Assembly (NCBI RefSeq): GCF_030433645.1
Contig: NZ_JAROCG010000001.1
Span: 3,056,449-3,120,448, forward strand
Source of the DNA: Arthrobacter burdickii
GTDB taxonomy: Bacteria > Actinomycetota > Actinomycetes > Actinomycetales > Micrococcaceae
Length of the DNA stretch: 64,000 nt
Direction: 5' to 3'
The translations under genes were made by a program, and so were the position numbers. The notes under the pieces were generated by a model. It searched no databases, was not told the DNA's origin, and was given only the letters and a program-made list of their open reading frames with translations. Shown piece after piece: positions 33,577 to 43,136 of the stretch (its first letter is position 1; each line of letters begins with the position of its first letter).

Positions 33577-35127
33577 TCAGCGCTTGCGGCTCCGCTTCTC
33601 GCGGACGCGCATGCTGACCTCGATGGGCGTGCCCTCGAAGCCGAACGTCTCGCGCAGGCGGCGCGTGATGAAACGGCGGTAGCCGGGGTCCAGGAACCCC
33701 GTGGTGAACAGGACGAACTTCGGCGGCCGACTGGAGGCCTGCGTCCCGAAGAGGATGCGCGGCTGCTTGCCTCCGCGCACCGGGTGGGGGTGCGCCGCGA
33801 CGAGCTCGCCCAGGAACGCGTTGAGGCGTCCCGTCGGGATGCGCCGGTCCCAGGACTCGAGCGCGACGTCGAGGGCGGGCACCAGGCGGTCCTTGTGCCA
33901 CCCGGTCAGGGCCGAGATGTTCACGCGGGGCGCCCAGTCCACGTGCGCGAGGTCCTGCTCGATCTCGCGCTCGAGGTACCGGCGGCGCTCGTCGTCCAGC
34001 AGGTCCCACTTGTTGAAGGCCAGCACGATCGCCCGGCCGGACTCGATGGCCATGTTCAGGATGCGGATGTCCTGCTCGCTGAGCACCTCGTCGACAGCGA
34101 GGAGGACGACGGCGACCTCGGCCTTCTCCAGCGCCGACTGTGTGCGCAGCGAGGCGTAGAAGTCGGCGCCCTGCTGCATGTGCACGCGGCGGCGGATACC
34201 TGCGGTGTCCACGAAGCGCCAGGTGCGGCCCCCGAGCTCGATCATTTCGTCCACCGGGTCGCGGGTGGTCCCGGCCAGGGGGTCGACGACGACGCGGTCA
34301 GAGCCGGCGAGTTTGTTGAGCAGGGAGGACTTGCCGACGTTGGGGCGCCCGATCAGGGCGATGCGCCGCGGACCGCCGGACCGCTCGATGCCGCCGTGCT
34401 CCGAGAACTCCGGGAGGATCTCGTTGACCTTGTCCAGCATGTCGGCCGTGCCGCGCCCGTGCAGGGCGGAGACCGGCCAGGGCTGACCGAAGCCGAGTCC
34501 CCACAGCACCGAGGCATCGGCCTCGTTCTGGATGTCGTCGACCTTGTTGGCCACGAGGATGACCGGCTTCTTCTTGCGACGCAGCATGCGCACCACGGCC
34601 TCGTCGGTCGCGGTGGCGCCGACCGTTGCATCCACGACGAGCAGCACGGCGTCGGCCATGTCCACGGCGATCTCCGCCTGGTCGGCGACGCGGGCAGCGA
34701 TGCCCTTCGCATCCTGCTCCCAGCCTCCCGTGTCCACCAGTGTGAAATTGCGGCCCGACCACTGCGCCGGGTAGGACACCCGGTCGCGGGTGACTCCGGG
34801 GGTGTCCTCGACGACGGCCTCACGGCGGCCGAGGATGCGGTTCACCAGGGTGGACTTGCCCACGTTCGGTCGCCCGACGATCGCCAGGACGGGGTTGAGC
34901 CGACCCTCTGCCTCGTCGTCGTAGTCCTCGTCCTGGCGGGCGAGGAGCGCGGCGTCCTCCTCGTCGAGCTCGTAGTCCTCGAGCCCGGCCCGCAGCGAGG
35001 CGGCGCGCTGCTCGGCCTCGGCGTCGTCGAGGGTATCGAGCACCTCACTGACATGGTCCTCGCCGCTCGGCTCGTAGTCCTCGTCGGCGCCCTGGTCCGT
35101 CGCGTTCGGCGAAAGGTTCTCGCTCAT
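33577..35127 (-). CDS. der: Ribosome biogenesis GTPase Der (EngA)
   Basis: Double GTPase needed for 50S subunit assembly. The first G domain starts with [13 protein letters not shown] (G1 at about 85-92) and has DTGGWEQ; the second has [13 protein letters not shown] and [10 protein letters not shown]-terminal KH-like domain ends in a basic tail ([11 protein letters not shown]). The 516-residue length includes an acidic N-terminal extension of about 78 residues. Start ATG 35127. It is the last gene of the parA-scpAB-rluB-tyrA-cmk-der cluster, 93 bases after cmk. Confidence 0.97.
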   Translation of the reverse strand: MSENLSPNATDQGADEDYEPSGEDHVSEVLDTLDDAEAEQRAASLRAGLEDYELDEEDAALLARQDEDYDDEAEGRLNPVLAIVGRPNVGKSTLVNRILGRREAVVEDTPGVTRDRVSYPAQWSGRNFTLVDTGGWEQDAKGIAARVADQAEIAVDMADAVLLVVDATVGATATDEAVVRMLRRKKKPVILVANKVDDIQNEADASVLWGLGFGQPWPVSALHGRGTADMLDKVNEILPEFSEHGGIERSGGPRRIALIGRPNVGKSSLLNKLAGSDRVVVDPLAGTTRDPVDEMIELGGRTWRFVDTAGIRRRVHMQQGADFYASLRTQSALEKAEVAVVLLAVDEVLSEQDIRILNMAIESGRAIVLAFNKWDLLDDERRRYLEREIEQDLAHVDWAPRVNISALTGWHKDRLVPALDVALESWDRRIPTGRLNAFLGELVAAHPHPVRGGKQPRILFGTQASSRPPKFVLFTTGFLDPGYRRFITRRLRETFGFEGTPIEVSMRVREKRSRKR

Positions 35128-35220
35128 GTTGTTTCCTTCGGTTGGTGTTCACCGTCTCCCGACGGTAATCCTGGTGGGCTCGCGCCCGAGATCTTGCGGT
35201 TGTGCCCGGCTGGCGCCCGG

Positions 35221-35982
35221 CTAGTGCGCGACGGTGCGCACGATGCCGATGACCGCCGCCACGGTCTGCTCGAAGTCGAGGTCCGACGAGTCGAGCGTGA
35301 CGACGCCGTCCGCCGCCTGCTGGAAGTTGACCACGGTCGAGTCCTTCGCGTCACGGTCGGTGACCTGCCGCTTGAGCTGCGCGTCGGTCTGCGTTCCGCC
35401 GAGCTGGTCGCCGCGGCGGCGCAGGCGGGCTTCCTCGCTCGCGGTCAGGAGGATGCGCACCTCCGCGTCGGGAGCGACGACGGTGGTGATGTCCCGTCCT
35501 TCGGCGACGATCCGGTGCCCGGCACCGGCGATCAGTGCACGCTGGCGACGGATCAGCTCGGCCCTCGCACCCATGGTCGTGGCGACGGCGCTGACCGCCG
35601 AGGAGACCTCGGGTTCGCGGATGGCGGAGGTGACGTCGTCGCCCGCTATGGTCACGGACTCACGGTCGGGGCTGGTGCTGATGAAGAGTTCGATGGACCG
35701 TGCCGCCGCCTCGACCGCGGCGCTGTCCTGGAGGTCGATCCCCGTGGCGATGCAGTGGAGCGTGACGGCCCGGTACATGGCACCGGTGTCGAGGTAGGCG
35801 GCGCGCAGGCGGCGGGCCACCTCGCGGCTGACGCTCGACTTGCCGGACCCGGAGGGACCGTCGATGGCGACCACGAGGGACTTGCCGAGGCGGAACCCCG
35901 AGTAGGGGCCCGACGGAGCGGACTCCCCCACGGGACCCGCGGCCCGGAGTGCCTGCGTGGTTTCTGCTGAAGTCTGGGTCAC
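35221..35982 (-). CDS. cmk: Cytidylate kinase
   Basis: Phosphorylates CMP and dCMP with ATP. The 253-residue chain has the P-loop GPSGSGKSSVS, YLDTGAMYRAV, AEGRDITTVVAPDA and RDAKDS, all typical of Cmk. GTG 35982 overlaps the tyrA stop as GTGA and has GGAAGG seven bases upstream. The frame extends to 36648, but that part is tyrA in another frame. An N-terminal 30-residue polar leader precedes the P-loop. Confidence 0.96.
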   Translation of the reverse strand: MTQTSAETTQALRAAGPVGESAPSGPYSGFRLGKSLVVAIDGPSGSGKSSVSREVARRLRAAYLDTGAMYRAVTLHCIATGIDLQDSAAVEAAARSIELFISTSPDRESVTIAGDDVTSAIREPEVSSAVSAVATTMGARAELIRRQRALIAGAGHRIVAEGRDITTVVAPDAEVRILLTASEEARLRRRGDQLGGTQTDAQLKRQVTDRDAKDSTVVNFQQAADGVVTLDSSDLDFEQTVAAVIGIVRTVAH

Positions 35983-37103
35983 TGCACTACCTTCCAGCCC
36001 CGCTGCGTCAGGGACTCCGTCAATTCTTGTCGCTTGCCCGGCAGGACCGAGAGCTCCGCAAGGCCCACCTGCCGTCCGGGAGAGTGCTCGAGGCGGAAAT
36101 CCTCGACGTTGATGCCGGTGTGGCCGATCTCCGTGAGGAGCTTCGCGATCTGGCCGGGCACGTCGTCGACGAGCACGGTCAGGCGCGCAAAGGAGTTCGG
36201 CGGCGTGCCGTGCTTGCCGGGAACACGCGCCTGGCCGGCGTTCCCCTCGGACATCAGCTGCGCCATGTCGAGCCGGGCTCCGCCGGCCGTCGGGTCCTCT
36301 AGGGTGCCGATCAGGCGGTTCAGGTCCTCCCGGACGCCGTAGAGGATGTCGACGAGGCGGCCGGCGTTGGCGGACAGGATCTGCACCCAGAGGCGCGGGT
36401 CGCTGGCCGCGATGCGGGTGACGTCCCGCAGTCCATTGCCGGCGAGCGAGAGGGCCTGCACCGGCGAATCCTGCAGCCTGCTCGCCACGAGGGATGACAC
36501 CACCTGGGGCAGGTGCGAGATGAGGGCGACAGCCTCGTCGTGCTCCTCGACGGACATCCGCGCCGGTACGGCGCCGAGGTCGACGGCGAGCGACTCGGCG
36601 CACAGCACGGCCTCGGGAGCACTGTCGGCATGGGGGCAGAGGACCCACGGAGCGCCCGTGAAGAGCGCCGCACGCGCAGCGACGGGCCCGGACTTCTCGC
36701 GGCCGGCCATCGGGTGCGTCCCGACGTAGCGGGAGAGGTGTCCCTCGACGCCGGGGGTGGCGGCGAGTTCCCGGAGGATCGACTCCTTCACGCTGCAGAT
36801 GTCGACGACGACGGCGTCGGGGTACGCCAGCAGGGCGGCTGCGACCACACGCGCGGTGACGTCGGGCGGCGTGGCCACCACGACGACCTCCGGCGCCACC
36901 CGCCCCGCGCCCTGGGCTTCGGCGAGGAGCCGGCCGGCGCCGATGTCGCGGGCGACGGCTTCGGTCGACGGCGAACTATCGGACAGGACGACGTCGAGCC
37001 CGCGCATGCGCAGACCCAACCCGATGCTGGCACCCAGCAGGCCGGCCCCGATGATCAGGACCGGTCCGGCGAGGTGCGTTCCCTGCTCCGTGCGCATGGT
37101 CAT
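35979..37103 (-). CDS. tyrA: Prephenate dehydrogenase with C-terminal ACT domain
   Basis: Oxidative decarboxylation of prephenate to 4-hydroxyphenylpyruvate in tyrosine synthesis. The N-terminal NAD(P) fold has LIIGAGLLGASIG, and the catalytic His is in GTHPMAGREKSG. The last 75 residues form an ACT domain (RLTVLVDDVPGQIAKLL) that probably confers tyrosine feedback control. 374 residues. It starts at ATG 37103 or two codons later at ATG 37097, three bases after the rluB stop, and overlaps cmk by four bases. Confidence 0.94.
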   Translation of the reverse strand: MTMRTEQGTHLAGPVLIIGAGLLGASIGLGLRMRGLDVVLSDSSPSTEAVARDIGAGRLLAEAQGAGRVAPEVVVVATPPDVTARVVAAALLAYPDAVVVDICSVKESILRELAATPGVEGHLSRYVGTHPMAGREKSGPVAARAALFTGAPWVLCPHADSAPEAVLCAESLAVDLGAVPARMSVEEHDEAVALISHLPQVVSSLVASRLQDSPVQALSLAGNGLRDVTRIAASDPRLWVQILSANAGRLVDILYGVREDLNRLIGTLEDPTAGGARLDMAQLMSEGNAGQARVPGKHGTPPNSFARLTVLVDDVPGQIAKLLTEIGHTGINVEDFRLEHSPGRQVGLAELSVLPGKRQELTESLTQRGWKVVQ

Positions 37104-37106
37104 CGG

Positions 37107-38465
37107 TTAGAGGCCCACCGATGCCAGCAGGTGCCCGACCTCCTGGCGCCCGAGCACGCGGATGCTGCCCTGGCGCTGGTCGCCGACCCGGATGGGGCCG
37201 AGCTGGGTCCGGACGAGGCGCTCGACGGGGTGGCCGACGGCGTCGAAGAGCCTGCGGACCACGCGGTTGCGGCCGGAGTGCAGCACGACCTCGACGAGGA
37301 CGTGTCCCGGTGTCGAGTCGACGAGCTTGAAGGAGTCCACCTGTGCGGGGCCGTCCTCGAGCTCGATACCCTCCTTCATCTGCGCGCCGATGCCCTGCGC
37401 CATTGGTCCCCGGACCTGCACCAGATAGGTCTTCGGGACCTCGTACGAGGGGTGGGTCAGGCGGTTGGTGAGTTCACCGTCGTTGGTGAGCAGGAGCAGA
37501 CCCTCGGTCTCGGCGTCGAGACGACCGACGTGGAAGAGCCGCTCGTTCTTGTTCTTGTTCTTCAGGAAGTCACTGATGCAGGGACGGCCCTCGGGGTCCT
37601 CCATGGTGGAGACGACGCCGCGCGGCTTGTTGAAGACGTAGTACTTCAGGTGCTCGTTGAGTTGCAGGCGAATGCCGTCCACATGGATGGCCACCTGCTC
37701 AGGATCGACGCGCACGCCGAGTTCGGTGACGACGGTACCGTCGACCTCCACACGTCCGTCGAGGATCATCTCCTCGCACACGCGGCGAGAGGCGACGCCC
37801 GCGAGCGCCATCACTTTCTGCAGGCGCACGCCCTCCGGATTGTGGACGTCGATCTCGTCCGCCGGGCGGCTCGCGCGCTTGGGCTTCGAGGGACGCACAG
37901 GGCCGAGGTTCTGCCCGAAGCGTTCCCGCCCGAAGGCCTTTGCTCCCGCGGGCTTCTGGCGACCGGCACCCTCCTGGCCGCCGGAACGGGCACCGGACGT
38001 GGCACCGGGGCGCCCGGGCTTCCCGCCCGCACGTCCTCCGGCCTTGACGCCGAAGCGGCTGGACGGGGTCCCTGCGGACGGCCTTCCTGCGGCCGAACGG
38101 GCGCGGCCGTCGGTGGAAGGACGGCGATCGCCTCCCGCAGCCGGGCGCCCCTCGGACGAGCGCTCCTGGAACGGACGGCTCTCCCCGGAACGGCCGCCGC
38201 GGTCGTTGCGCTCCTGGAACGGACGGCCTTCACCGGAACGGCCGCCGCGCTCGTTGCGCTCCTGGAACGGACGGCTCTCGCCGGAACGGCCGCCGCGCTC
38301 GTTGCGCTCCTGGAACGGACGGCCCTCGCCGGAACGGCCGCCGCCGCCCTGTCCCGATCCGCCGCGCGGTGAGGACGTCCGCCGGGCAGCGTCGGATGGG
38401 CGTCCGGTCGATCCGCCGCGGCGCGGCGTATTGCGTCCGGAACCGGATCCTGGCTGCTGTGTCAT
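37107..38465 (-). CDS. rluB: 23S rRNA pseudouridine synthase RluB-type with RG-rich N-terminal repeats
   Basis: Makes pseudouridine near 2605 of 23S rRNA. The C-terminal 250 residues are a normal RsuA/RluB enzyme: S4-like RNA-binding part (RLQKVMALAGVASRRVCEE) and catalytic region HVGRLDAETEGLLLLTNDG (catalytic Asp in GRLDAETEG). The N-terminal 200 residues are Arg/Gly/Ser-rich and disordered in character, including four 16-residue repeats. Actinobacterial RluB proteins often carry such extensions. Start ATG 38465; the stop is three bases before tyrA. Confidence 0.93.
   Translation of the reverse strand: MTQQPGSGSGRNTPRRGGSTGRPSDAARRTSSPRGGSGQGGGGRSGEGRPFQERNERGGRSGESRPFQERNERGGRSGEGRPFQERNDRGGRSGESRPFQERSSEGRPAAGGDRRPSTDGRARSAAGRPSAGTPSSRFGVKAGGRAGGKPGRPGATSGARSGGQEGAGRQKPAGAKAFGRERFGQNLGPVRPSKPKRASRPADEIDVHNPEGVRLQKVMALAGVASRRVCEEMILDGRVEVDGTVVTELGVRVDPEQVAIHVDGIRLQLNEHLKYYVFNKPRGVVSTMEDPEGRPCISDFLKNKNKNERLFHVGRLDAETEGLLLLTNDGELTNRLTHPSYEVPKTYLVQVRGPMAQGIGAQMKEGIELEDGPAQVDSFKLVDSTPGHVLVEVVLHSGRNRVVRRLFDAVGHPVERLVRTQLGPIRVGDQRQGSIRVLGRQEVGHLLASVGL
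38151..38342 (-). repeat. 48-bp x 4 coding minisatellite in rluB
   Basis: Encodes GGRSGE(G/S)RPFQERN(E/D)R four times (residues 42-105), the last copy diverging to ERSSE. Units alternate G and S at one position, so the array looks like a duplicated 96-bp dimer. It keeps the frame. Confidence 0.9.
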
Positions 38466-38492
38466 GTAGAAAGTCCTTCTCGTAGGTCGTGC

Positions 38493-39134
38493 TCAGTACG
38501 TCGTCTCGTCATACTCCCCAAGGCTCTCGAGGCCCGGCAGATGGGGAGCGATCCGGGGCAATTCGTCGACGCTGCCCAGCCCCAATCTTTCCAGAAAGAA
38601 GGTGGTGGTCCCATAAAGGACTGCGCCGGTCTCCGGATCGGTCTCCAGCTCGACAACAAGTCCGCGCTGGAGCAGGGTGCGGACCACGGAATCGACGTTG
38701 ACGCCCCGAATTGCAGAAACCCGGGCACGGGACACGGGTTGGCGGTACGCGATGACCGCCAGAGTCTCGAGTGCTGCTTGTGAAAGCCGGGCAGATTGGC
38801 CATCGAGCACGAAGTCGGCAACAACGGAGGCGAAGTGCTTCCGGGAGAAGATGCGCCACCCGCCGGCGATGTTCCTGAGTTCGAAACCGCGCGGCACGAA
38901 TGATTCGGTGCTTCGGGGGCCTGACCCAGTATAGCCGTCGTACTCCCGCTGCAGGTCCACCAGCACCGCGTGCACCTGCGCCGTCGGCCGATCGAGCACG
39001 GCTGCGACCTGCTCGTCCGTCACCGGGCGGTCCGCCACCATGAGGATCGCCTCCACCGCGCCGCGGAGCCCGCCCGGGAGGTCCTCGACGGAGACGCCGT
39101 GTCCGTCGGGCGCGCTCTCGTCGGATTCATGCAT
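38493..39134 (-). CDS. scpB: Segregation and condensation protein B
   Basis: Winged-helix partner of the SMC-ScpA condensin complex. The 213-residue protein contains RGAVEAILMVADRPVT, SQAALETLAVIAYRQPVSR and GTTTFFLERLGL, all characteristic. The ATG at 39134 overlaps the scpA stop by eight bases, implying coupled translation and balanced stoichiometry. An internal ATG at 39130 is in another frame. Confidence 0.95.
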   Translation of the reverse strand: MHESDESAPDGHGVSVEDLPGGLRGAVEAILMVADRPVTDEQVAAVLDRPTAQVHAVLVDLQREYDGYTGSGPRSTESFVPRGFELRNIAGGWRIFSRKHFASVVADFVLDGQSARLSQAALETLAVIAYRQPVSRARVSAIRGVNVDSVVRTLLQRGLVVELETDPETGAVLYGTTTFFLERLGLGSVDELPRIAPHLPGLESLGEYDETTY

Positions 39135-40128
39135 CGTGCACTCCTTTCCTGTGTGCCTGGTCCTGGTCCTGGTCCTCGAAGTCGCTCGCCAGCAGTTCGG
39201 CCGTCCAGCGCTCGTCCTCCGCGCTCCAGCGCACCACCAGCTCGGTCAGCGGCGCGGCCTGGTCGAAGGAGACGACGCCGTCCCGAAACAGCTCGAGGAG
39301 GGCCAGGAACCGCACCACGAGGACCAGCCGCGACTCGGCGTCCGCGGTCAGCTGCCGGAAGGACAGCGGTCCCCGTGACTGCAGCAGGTCCTGCAGCACG
39401 ACCGCCTGGTCACGCACGCTCACCGGCGGGGAGTGCAGGTGCTCGATGCTGACCTCGGCCGGCTGCTCCTGACGCGGCGTGAGCACTTTCGCCGCGAGTG
39501 CCGCGAATTCCTCGGGTGAGTGCTTCCAGATGAGTTCCGGCAGGAGCCGGGTGAACTCGGCCTCGAGGGGTACGCTCCGCGGGTGCCGCGCCTCCTCCTC
39601 CTCGAGCCGGCCCGCAAGGTGCCGGGCCATCTCCTTGAACGCCTTGTACTGCAGGAGGCGGGCGAAGAGCAGGTCGCGCGCCTCGAGGAGCGCGATGTCT
39701 TCCTCGTCCTCCACGGCGCCGGCGGGCAGGAGCCGGGCGGCCTTCAGGTCGAGGAGGGTGGCGGCGACGACCAGGAACTCACTCGCCTCGTCGAGCTTCC
39801 ACTCCCCCTCCGCAGCCTGGATGCGGCGGATGTGGGCGATGAACTCGTCGGTCACCTGCGCCAGGGCGATCTCGGTGATGTCGAGTTCGCGCCGCGAGAT
39901 GAGGTTCAGCAGCAGGTCGAAGGGACCGCTGAAATTGGTCAGCTGCACCTCGAAGACCGGCGGGCGGGCAGGAACCTGCGCCGCAGCACTCTCGACGGCA
40001 TCGCCGTCGCCACCACCGTCAGCACTACCCCCGGTGGAGCGGCCGTTGCCGGGTCCCGGGTTCCCGCGCAGGGTGGCCTGCGCCGTCGTCGCCTCTCCGC
40101 CCGCACGCGCGGACGTTGTGCCCGCCAT
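39127..40128 (-). CDS. scpA: Segregation and condensation protein A
   Basis: Kleisin subunit that bridges SMC heads. Family segments are FEVQLTNFSGPFDLLLNLI, ITEIALAQVTDEFIAHI and ASEFLVVAATLLDLKAARLL, with a C-terminal winged-helix region. The 333 residues include a 55-residue Gly/Ala-rich N-terminal extension. ATG 40128 lies 35 bases after the parA stop. It forms the parA-scpA-scpB core of the operon. Confidence 0.95.
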   Translation of the reverse strand: MAGTTSARAGGEATTAQATLRGNPGPGNGRSTGGSADGGGDGDAVESAAAQVPARPPVFEVQLTNFSGPFDLLLNLISRRELDITEIALAQVTDEFIAHIRRIQAAEGEWKLDEASEFLVVAATLLDLKAARLLPAGAVEDEEDIALLEARDLLFARLLQYKAFKEMARHLAGRLEEEEARHPRSVPLEAEFTRLLPELIWKHSPEEFAALAAKVLTPRQEQPAEVSIEHLHSPPVSVRDQAVVLQDLLQSRGPLSFRQLTADAESRLVLVVRFLALLELFRDGVVSFDQAAPLTELVVRWSAEDERWTAELLASDFEDQDQDQAHRKGVHDA

Positions 40129-40163
40129 TCAGCGGAACCGGGCGGACCCGGGATCGACGGGCA

Positions 40164-41051
40164 CTAGGGCGCTCCGCCCCTACTGATGAGCTCCTTCGCA
40201 AGCCTGCGGTACGCATCCGCACCCGAGTGGTTGGCTGCATAGGACGTGATGGGTTCGGCGGCCACCGTCGCGTCCGCGAACTTGATGGTGCGTTTGATGA
40301 CCGTCTCGAAGACCTTGTCGCCGAAGGCCTCCACGAGGCGCGCGATGACCTCGCGGCTGTGCAGCGTCCGCGCGTCGTACATGGTTGCGAGCACGCCGTC
40401 GATCTGCAGACGCGGGTTCAGACGGTCCTGCACCTTCTCGATGGTCTCGACCAGCAGGGCCACGGCGCGCAGGGCGAAGAACTCGCAGATCAGCGGGATG
40501 ATCACGCCGTGGGCCGCCGTGAGGGCGTTGACCGTGAGCAGTCCGAGGGACGGCTGGCAGTCGATGAGGATGACGTCGTAGTCGTCGGACACCTTGCGCA
40601 GCGCCCGGTCGAGGACCTGCTCGCGTGCCACCTCGTTGACGAGCTGCACCTCGGCCGCCGACAGGTCGATGTTGGCGGGCAACAGGTCGATGTTCTCGAT
40701 CGCGGTGTGCTGGATGGCGTCCTGGATGGAGACCTTCCGGTCCATGAGCACGTTGTACACGGTCACGTCGAGCTCGTGCGGGTTGGTACCGAGGCCGGCG
40801 GAGAGCGCGCCCTGCGGGTCGAAGTCGACGAGCAGCACCTTGCGTCCCGCTTCGGCGAGCGCGGCACCCAGGTTGATGGTGGACGTCGTCTTACCGACGC
40901 CGCCCTTCTGGTTGACCATCGCGATAACCCTCGCCGGGCCGTGCGAGTCTAGGACCCGTGGCTCAGGGAACTCCGTCACAGGGCGGCCGGTCGGGCCGAA
41001 TCCCGCGTCCGCTGCGCTGGGCAGAGTTGTGGAACCCTGTTCACTACTCAC
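40164..41051 (-). CDS. parA: Chromosome-partitioning ATPase ParA (scpAB-linked)
   Basis: ParA/Soj-family ATPase, 295 residues, with deviant Walker A NQKGGVGKTTS, VDFDPQGALSAGLG and Walker B VILIDCQPSLG. All key residues are canonical, unlike the orphan ParA at 29.3 kb. GTG 41051 is chosen because GGAG stands six bases upstream; the frame is open to 41393, but that extension is low-complexity Gly/Arg/Ser. In M. tuberculosis the equivalent is Rv1708, also before scpA and scpB. No parB or parS-like palindrome is seen beside it. Confidence 0.93.
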   Translation of the reverse strand: MSSEQGSTTLPSAADAGFGPTGRPVTEFPEPRVLDSHGPARVIAMVNQKGGVGKTTSTINLGAALAEAGRKVLLVDFDPQGALSAGLGTNPHELDVTVYNVLMDRKVSIQDAIQHTAIENIDLLPANIDLSAAEVQLVNEVAREQVLDRALRKVSDDYDVILIDCQPSLGLLTVNALTAAHGVIIPLICEFFALRAVALLVETIEKVQDRLNPRLQIDGVLATMYDARTLHSREVIARLVEAFGDKVFETVIKRTIKFADATVAAEPITSYAANHSGADAYRRLAKELISRGGAP

Positions 41052-41500
41052 GTATTTCTCCACGCTTCCATCAGAATCGGTGCAGGCCGGTCGATCATCG
41101 TTCCCGAGCGGCATTTCTATAGTCCACGGTACAACGCCTACGGCAGCACCCGTGGAGACGAGTGCTCTTCCATTACGAGCCTTGAGCCTCAGCCTGAGGT
41201 CGAACGTTCCCCGGTCATGCCGTCCGTAGGGGCTCCACCGGCCGCTCGGCGACCTGTCCGGAGACCCGCCCACTGACCCGTCCACCGGCCTGTCGATTGA
41301 CCTTCCCGCCTGCCAGCCGACCTTCCCGCCTGCCTGCCGGCCTGCGTGGCCGCCCGTCTGCCCGCCTCCCCTGCCTGCCTCCTTGCCGGACACGACGACG
41401 GCGATGGCCCGGTCGTGTTCCGGGCCATCGCCGTTCTGTCTGCCGAGCCATTGGCTCGCGCCGCCGACTCAGCGAGCGCAGGGTCTCTTCAGCGCAGGGT
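41052..41500 (-). other. parA upstream region with low-complexity tract and dctA terminator hairpin
   Basis: This 449-base interval contains a 15-bp inverted repeat (41398-41412 and 41420-41434, 7-base loop) that probably ends the dctA transcript. A strand-biased tract rich in CCTGCC and CCCGCC (41268-41390) includes a 20-bp unit in tandem (41299-41318 and 41319-41338, one mismatch). A palindromic GAGCCA/TGGCTC pair lies near 41445-41457. The parA promoter must be here but no clear -35/-10 pair stands out. Confidence 0.55.
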
Positions 41501-42913
41501 CTAGTGAGCGCTGGTTCCCCGTACCGCCGCGTCGGTCCGAACGGCGGCACCCTCCTCGACGTCGACGTCGTCGCCGTTCTCGAAGCGGTGATCGGTACTC
41601 ATCGTGGTCTCGTCGAAGGGCAGGCGTCCCTCGAGGACCTCGTCGACACGGCCGCGGTCGATCTCCCGCGTCCAGGTGCCGATGAGGACGGTGGCGACGG
41701 CGTTGCCGGTGAAGTTCGTCAGCGCACGCGCCTCGGACATGAACCGGTCGATGCCGACGATAAGGCCGACGCCGTCGACCAGGTCGGGACGGTGCGACTG
41801 CAGGCCGCCGGCAAGGGTTGCGAGGCCGGCGCCGGTGACGCCCGCTGCGCCCTTGGACGCGATGATCATGAAGATCAGCAGGGAGATCTGCTCACCGAGG
41901 GCCAGCGGCTTGCCCAGTGCTTCCGCCACGAAGAGCGATGCCATCGTCAGGTAGATGGCGGTGCCGTCGAGGTTGAACGAGTAACCGGTGGGTACTGTCA
42001 CGCCGACCACGGGCTTGGAGACGCCGAGGTGCTCCATCTTGGCGATGAGGCGGGGCAGGGCCGCCTCGGAGGAGGAGGTGCTGAAGATGAGCAGGTACTC
42101 GCGGCCGAGGTAGCGCATCAGCTTCAGGATGTTGATGCCGGTCACGAGCTTCAGCAGGCCACCGAGGATGACGACGATGAAGAGGATGCAGGTGATGTAG
42201 AAGGCGAGCATCAGCGTGGCCATGCTGATGATGGCCTGCACGCCCGTCTCGCCGACCACGGCGGCGATGGCACCGAAGGCGCCGATGGGCGCGAGCCACA
42301 TGATCATGACGAGGATGCGGAACACGAGCGCCTGGATGTAGCCGATGCCGCGAAGGACCGGCTTGCCGGCCGAGCCCATCTTCTGGAGGGCGAAACCGAC
42401 GAGCAGTGCCACGAACAGTGTCTGGAGGATGCTCGGGCCCGTGAGCGCCGCGAGGAGCGTGGTGGGGATGATACTGAGCAGGAAGCCGACGGTTCCCTCC
42501 GGTGCACCCTCGGCGGCTGCGGGCACCTCGTAGGTCGTCGATGAGATGTCGAGGCCCTCGCCCGGCTGGATGAGGTTCCCGACGACGAGGCCGATGGCGA
42601 GCGCGAAGGTCGACATCAGCATGAAGTAGCCCAGTGCCAGGCCGCCGACCTTGCCGACGGTCGCGGCCTTGGCGATGGAGCCGATACCGAGCACGATGGT
42701 GCAGAAGATGATTGGTGCGATCATCATCTTGATGAGGTTGATGAAGCCCGTGCCGAGAGGCTTGAGCGACTTGGCGAATTCGGGGGCCATGAGGCCGAGG
42801 ATCGCACCGAGCACCACGGCGGCGATGACCGCGATGTAGAGGAAGTGGGTCTTGTCGACCCGCTTGCGGGGTTCTGCGGGTCCGCTGTCGGACCTCGATG
42901 GCGCCATAGCCAT
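41501..42913 (-). CDS. dctA: C4-dicarboxylate/H+ or Na+ symporter DctA (DAACS family)
   Basis: Inner-membrane importer for succinate, fumarate and malate. The 470-residue protein has about eight membrane helices and two re-entrant loops. Typical sequences are INLIKMMIAPIIFCTIVLG, the serine-rich hairpin STSSSEAALPRLI and PTGYSFNLDGTAIYL. ATG 42913 is preceded by AGGGAG six bases upstream. It is divergent from a DcuS/CitA-like two-component pair that probably controls it in response to external C4 acids. Confidence 0.94.
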   Translation of the reverse strand: MAMAPSRSDSGPAEPRKRVDKTHFLYIAVIAAVVLGAILGLMAPEFAKSLKPLGTGFINLIKMMIAPIIFCTIVLGIGSIAKAATVGKVGGLALGYFMLMSTFALAIGLVVGNLIQPGEGLDISSTTYEVPAAAEGAPEGTVGFLLSIIPTTLLAALTGPSILQTLFVALLVGFALQKMGSAGKPVLRGIGYIQALVFRILVMIMWLAPIGAFGAIAAVVGETGVQAIISMATLMLAFYITCILFIVVILGGLLKLVTGINILKLMRYLGREYLLIFSTSSSEAALPRLIAKMEHLGVSKPVVGVTVPTGYSFNLDGTAIYLTMASLFVAEALGKPLALGEQISLLIFMIIASKGAAGVTGAGLATLAGGLQSHRPDLVDGVGLIVGIDRFMSEARALTNFTGNAVATVLIGTWTREIDRGRVDEVLEGRLPFDETTMSTDHRFENGDDVDVEEGAAVRTDAAVRGTSAH

Positions 42914-43032
42914 GATGTTCTCCCTTGGTGTCGGCCGCCCGGCGGCGCCGGCGGCGAAGGTCGTTCTTCGTCCGCGGGGGTCTCTCCAGGAAGCGTACTG
43001 TTGAGTATTTCCCCCTCATCATGGCACTGCGA

Positions 43033-43046
43033 GTGACCGCGGTCAC
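43033..43046. promoter_or_regulatory. 14-bp perfect palindrome in the dctA/sensor-kinase divergent region
   Basis: GTGACCGCGGTCAC is a perfect palindrome placed about midway in the 223-base interval. A dimeric response regulator or local repressor could bind. Regulation of dctA by the adjacent two-component system is inferred from gene context. Confidence 0.45.
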
Positions 43047-43136
43047 CATTGAGTTCATACTGGTCGTGGCCCGGCGAATCCGGCGCTTTTGCCGCCGGCC
43101 GAGGCCGGCAGAAATCGGAAGGAGCAGGATCACCGC

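Noticed and set aside
41052..41393. Extended N-terminus of the scpA-linked ParA to 41393
   Set aside because: Residues are Gly/Arg/Ser low complexity from a repeat tract; GTG 41051 has GGAG at proper distance and gives standard ParA size.
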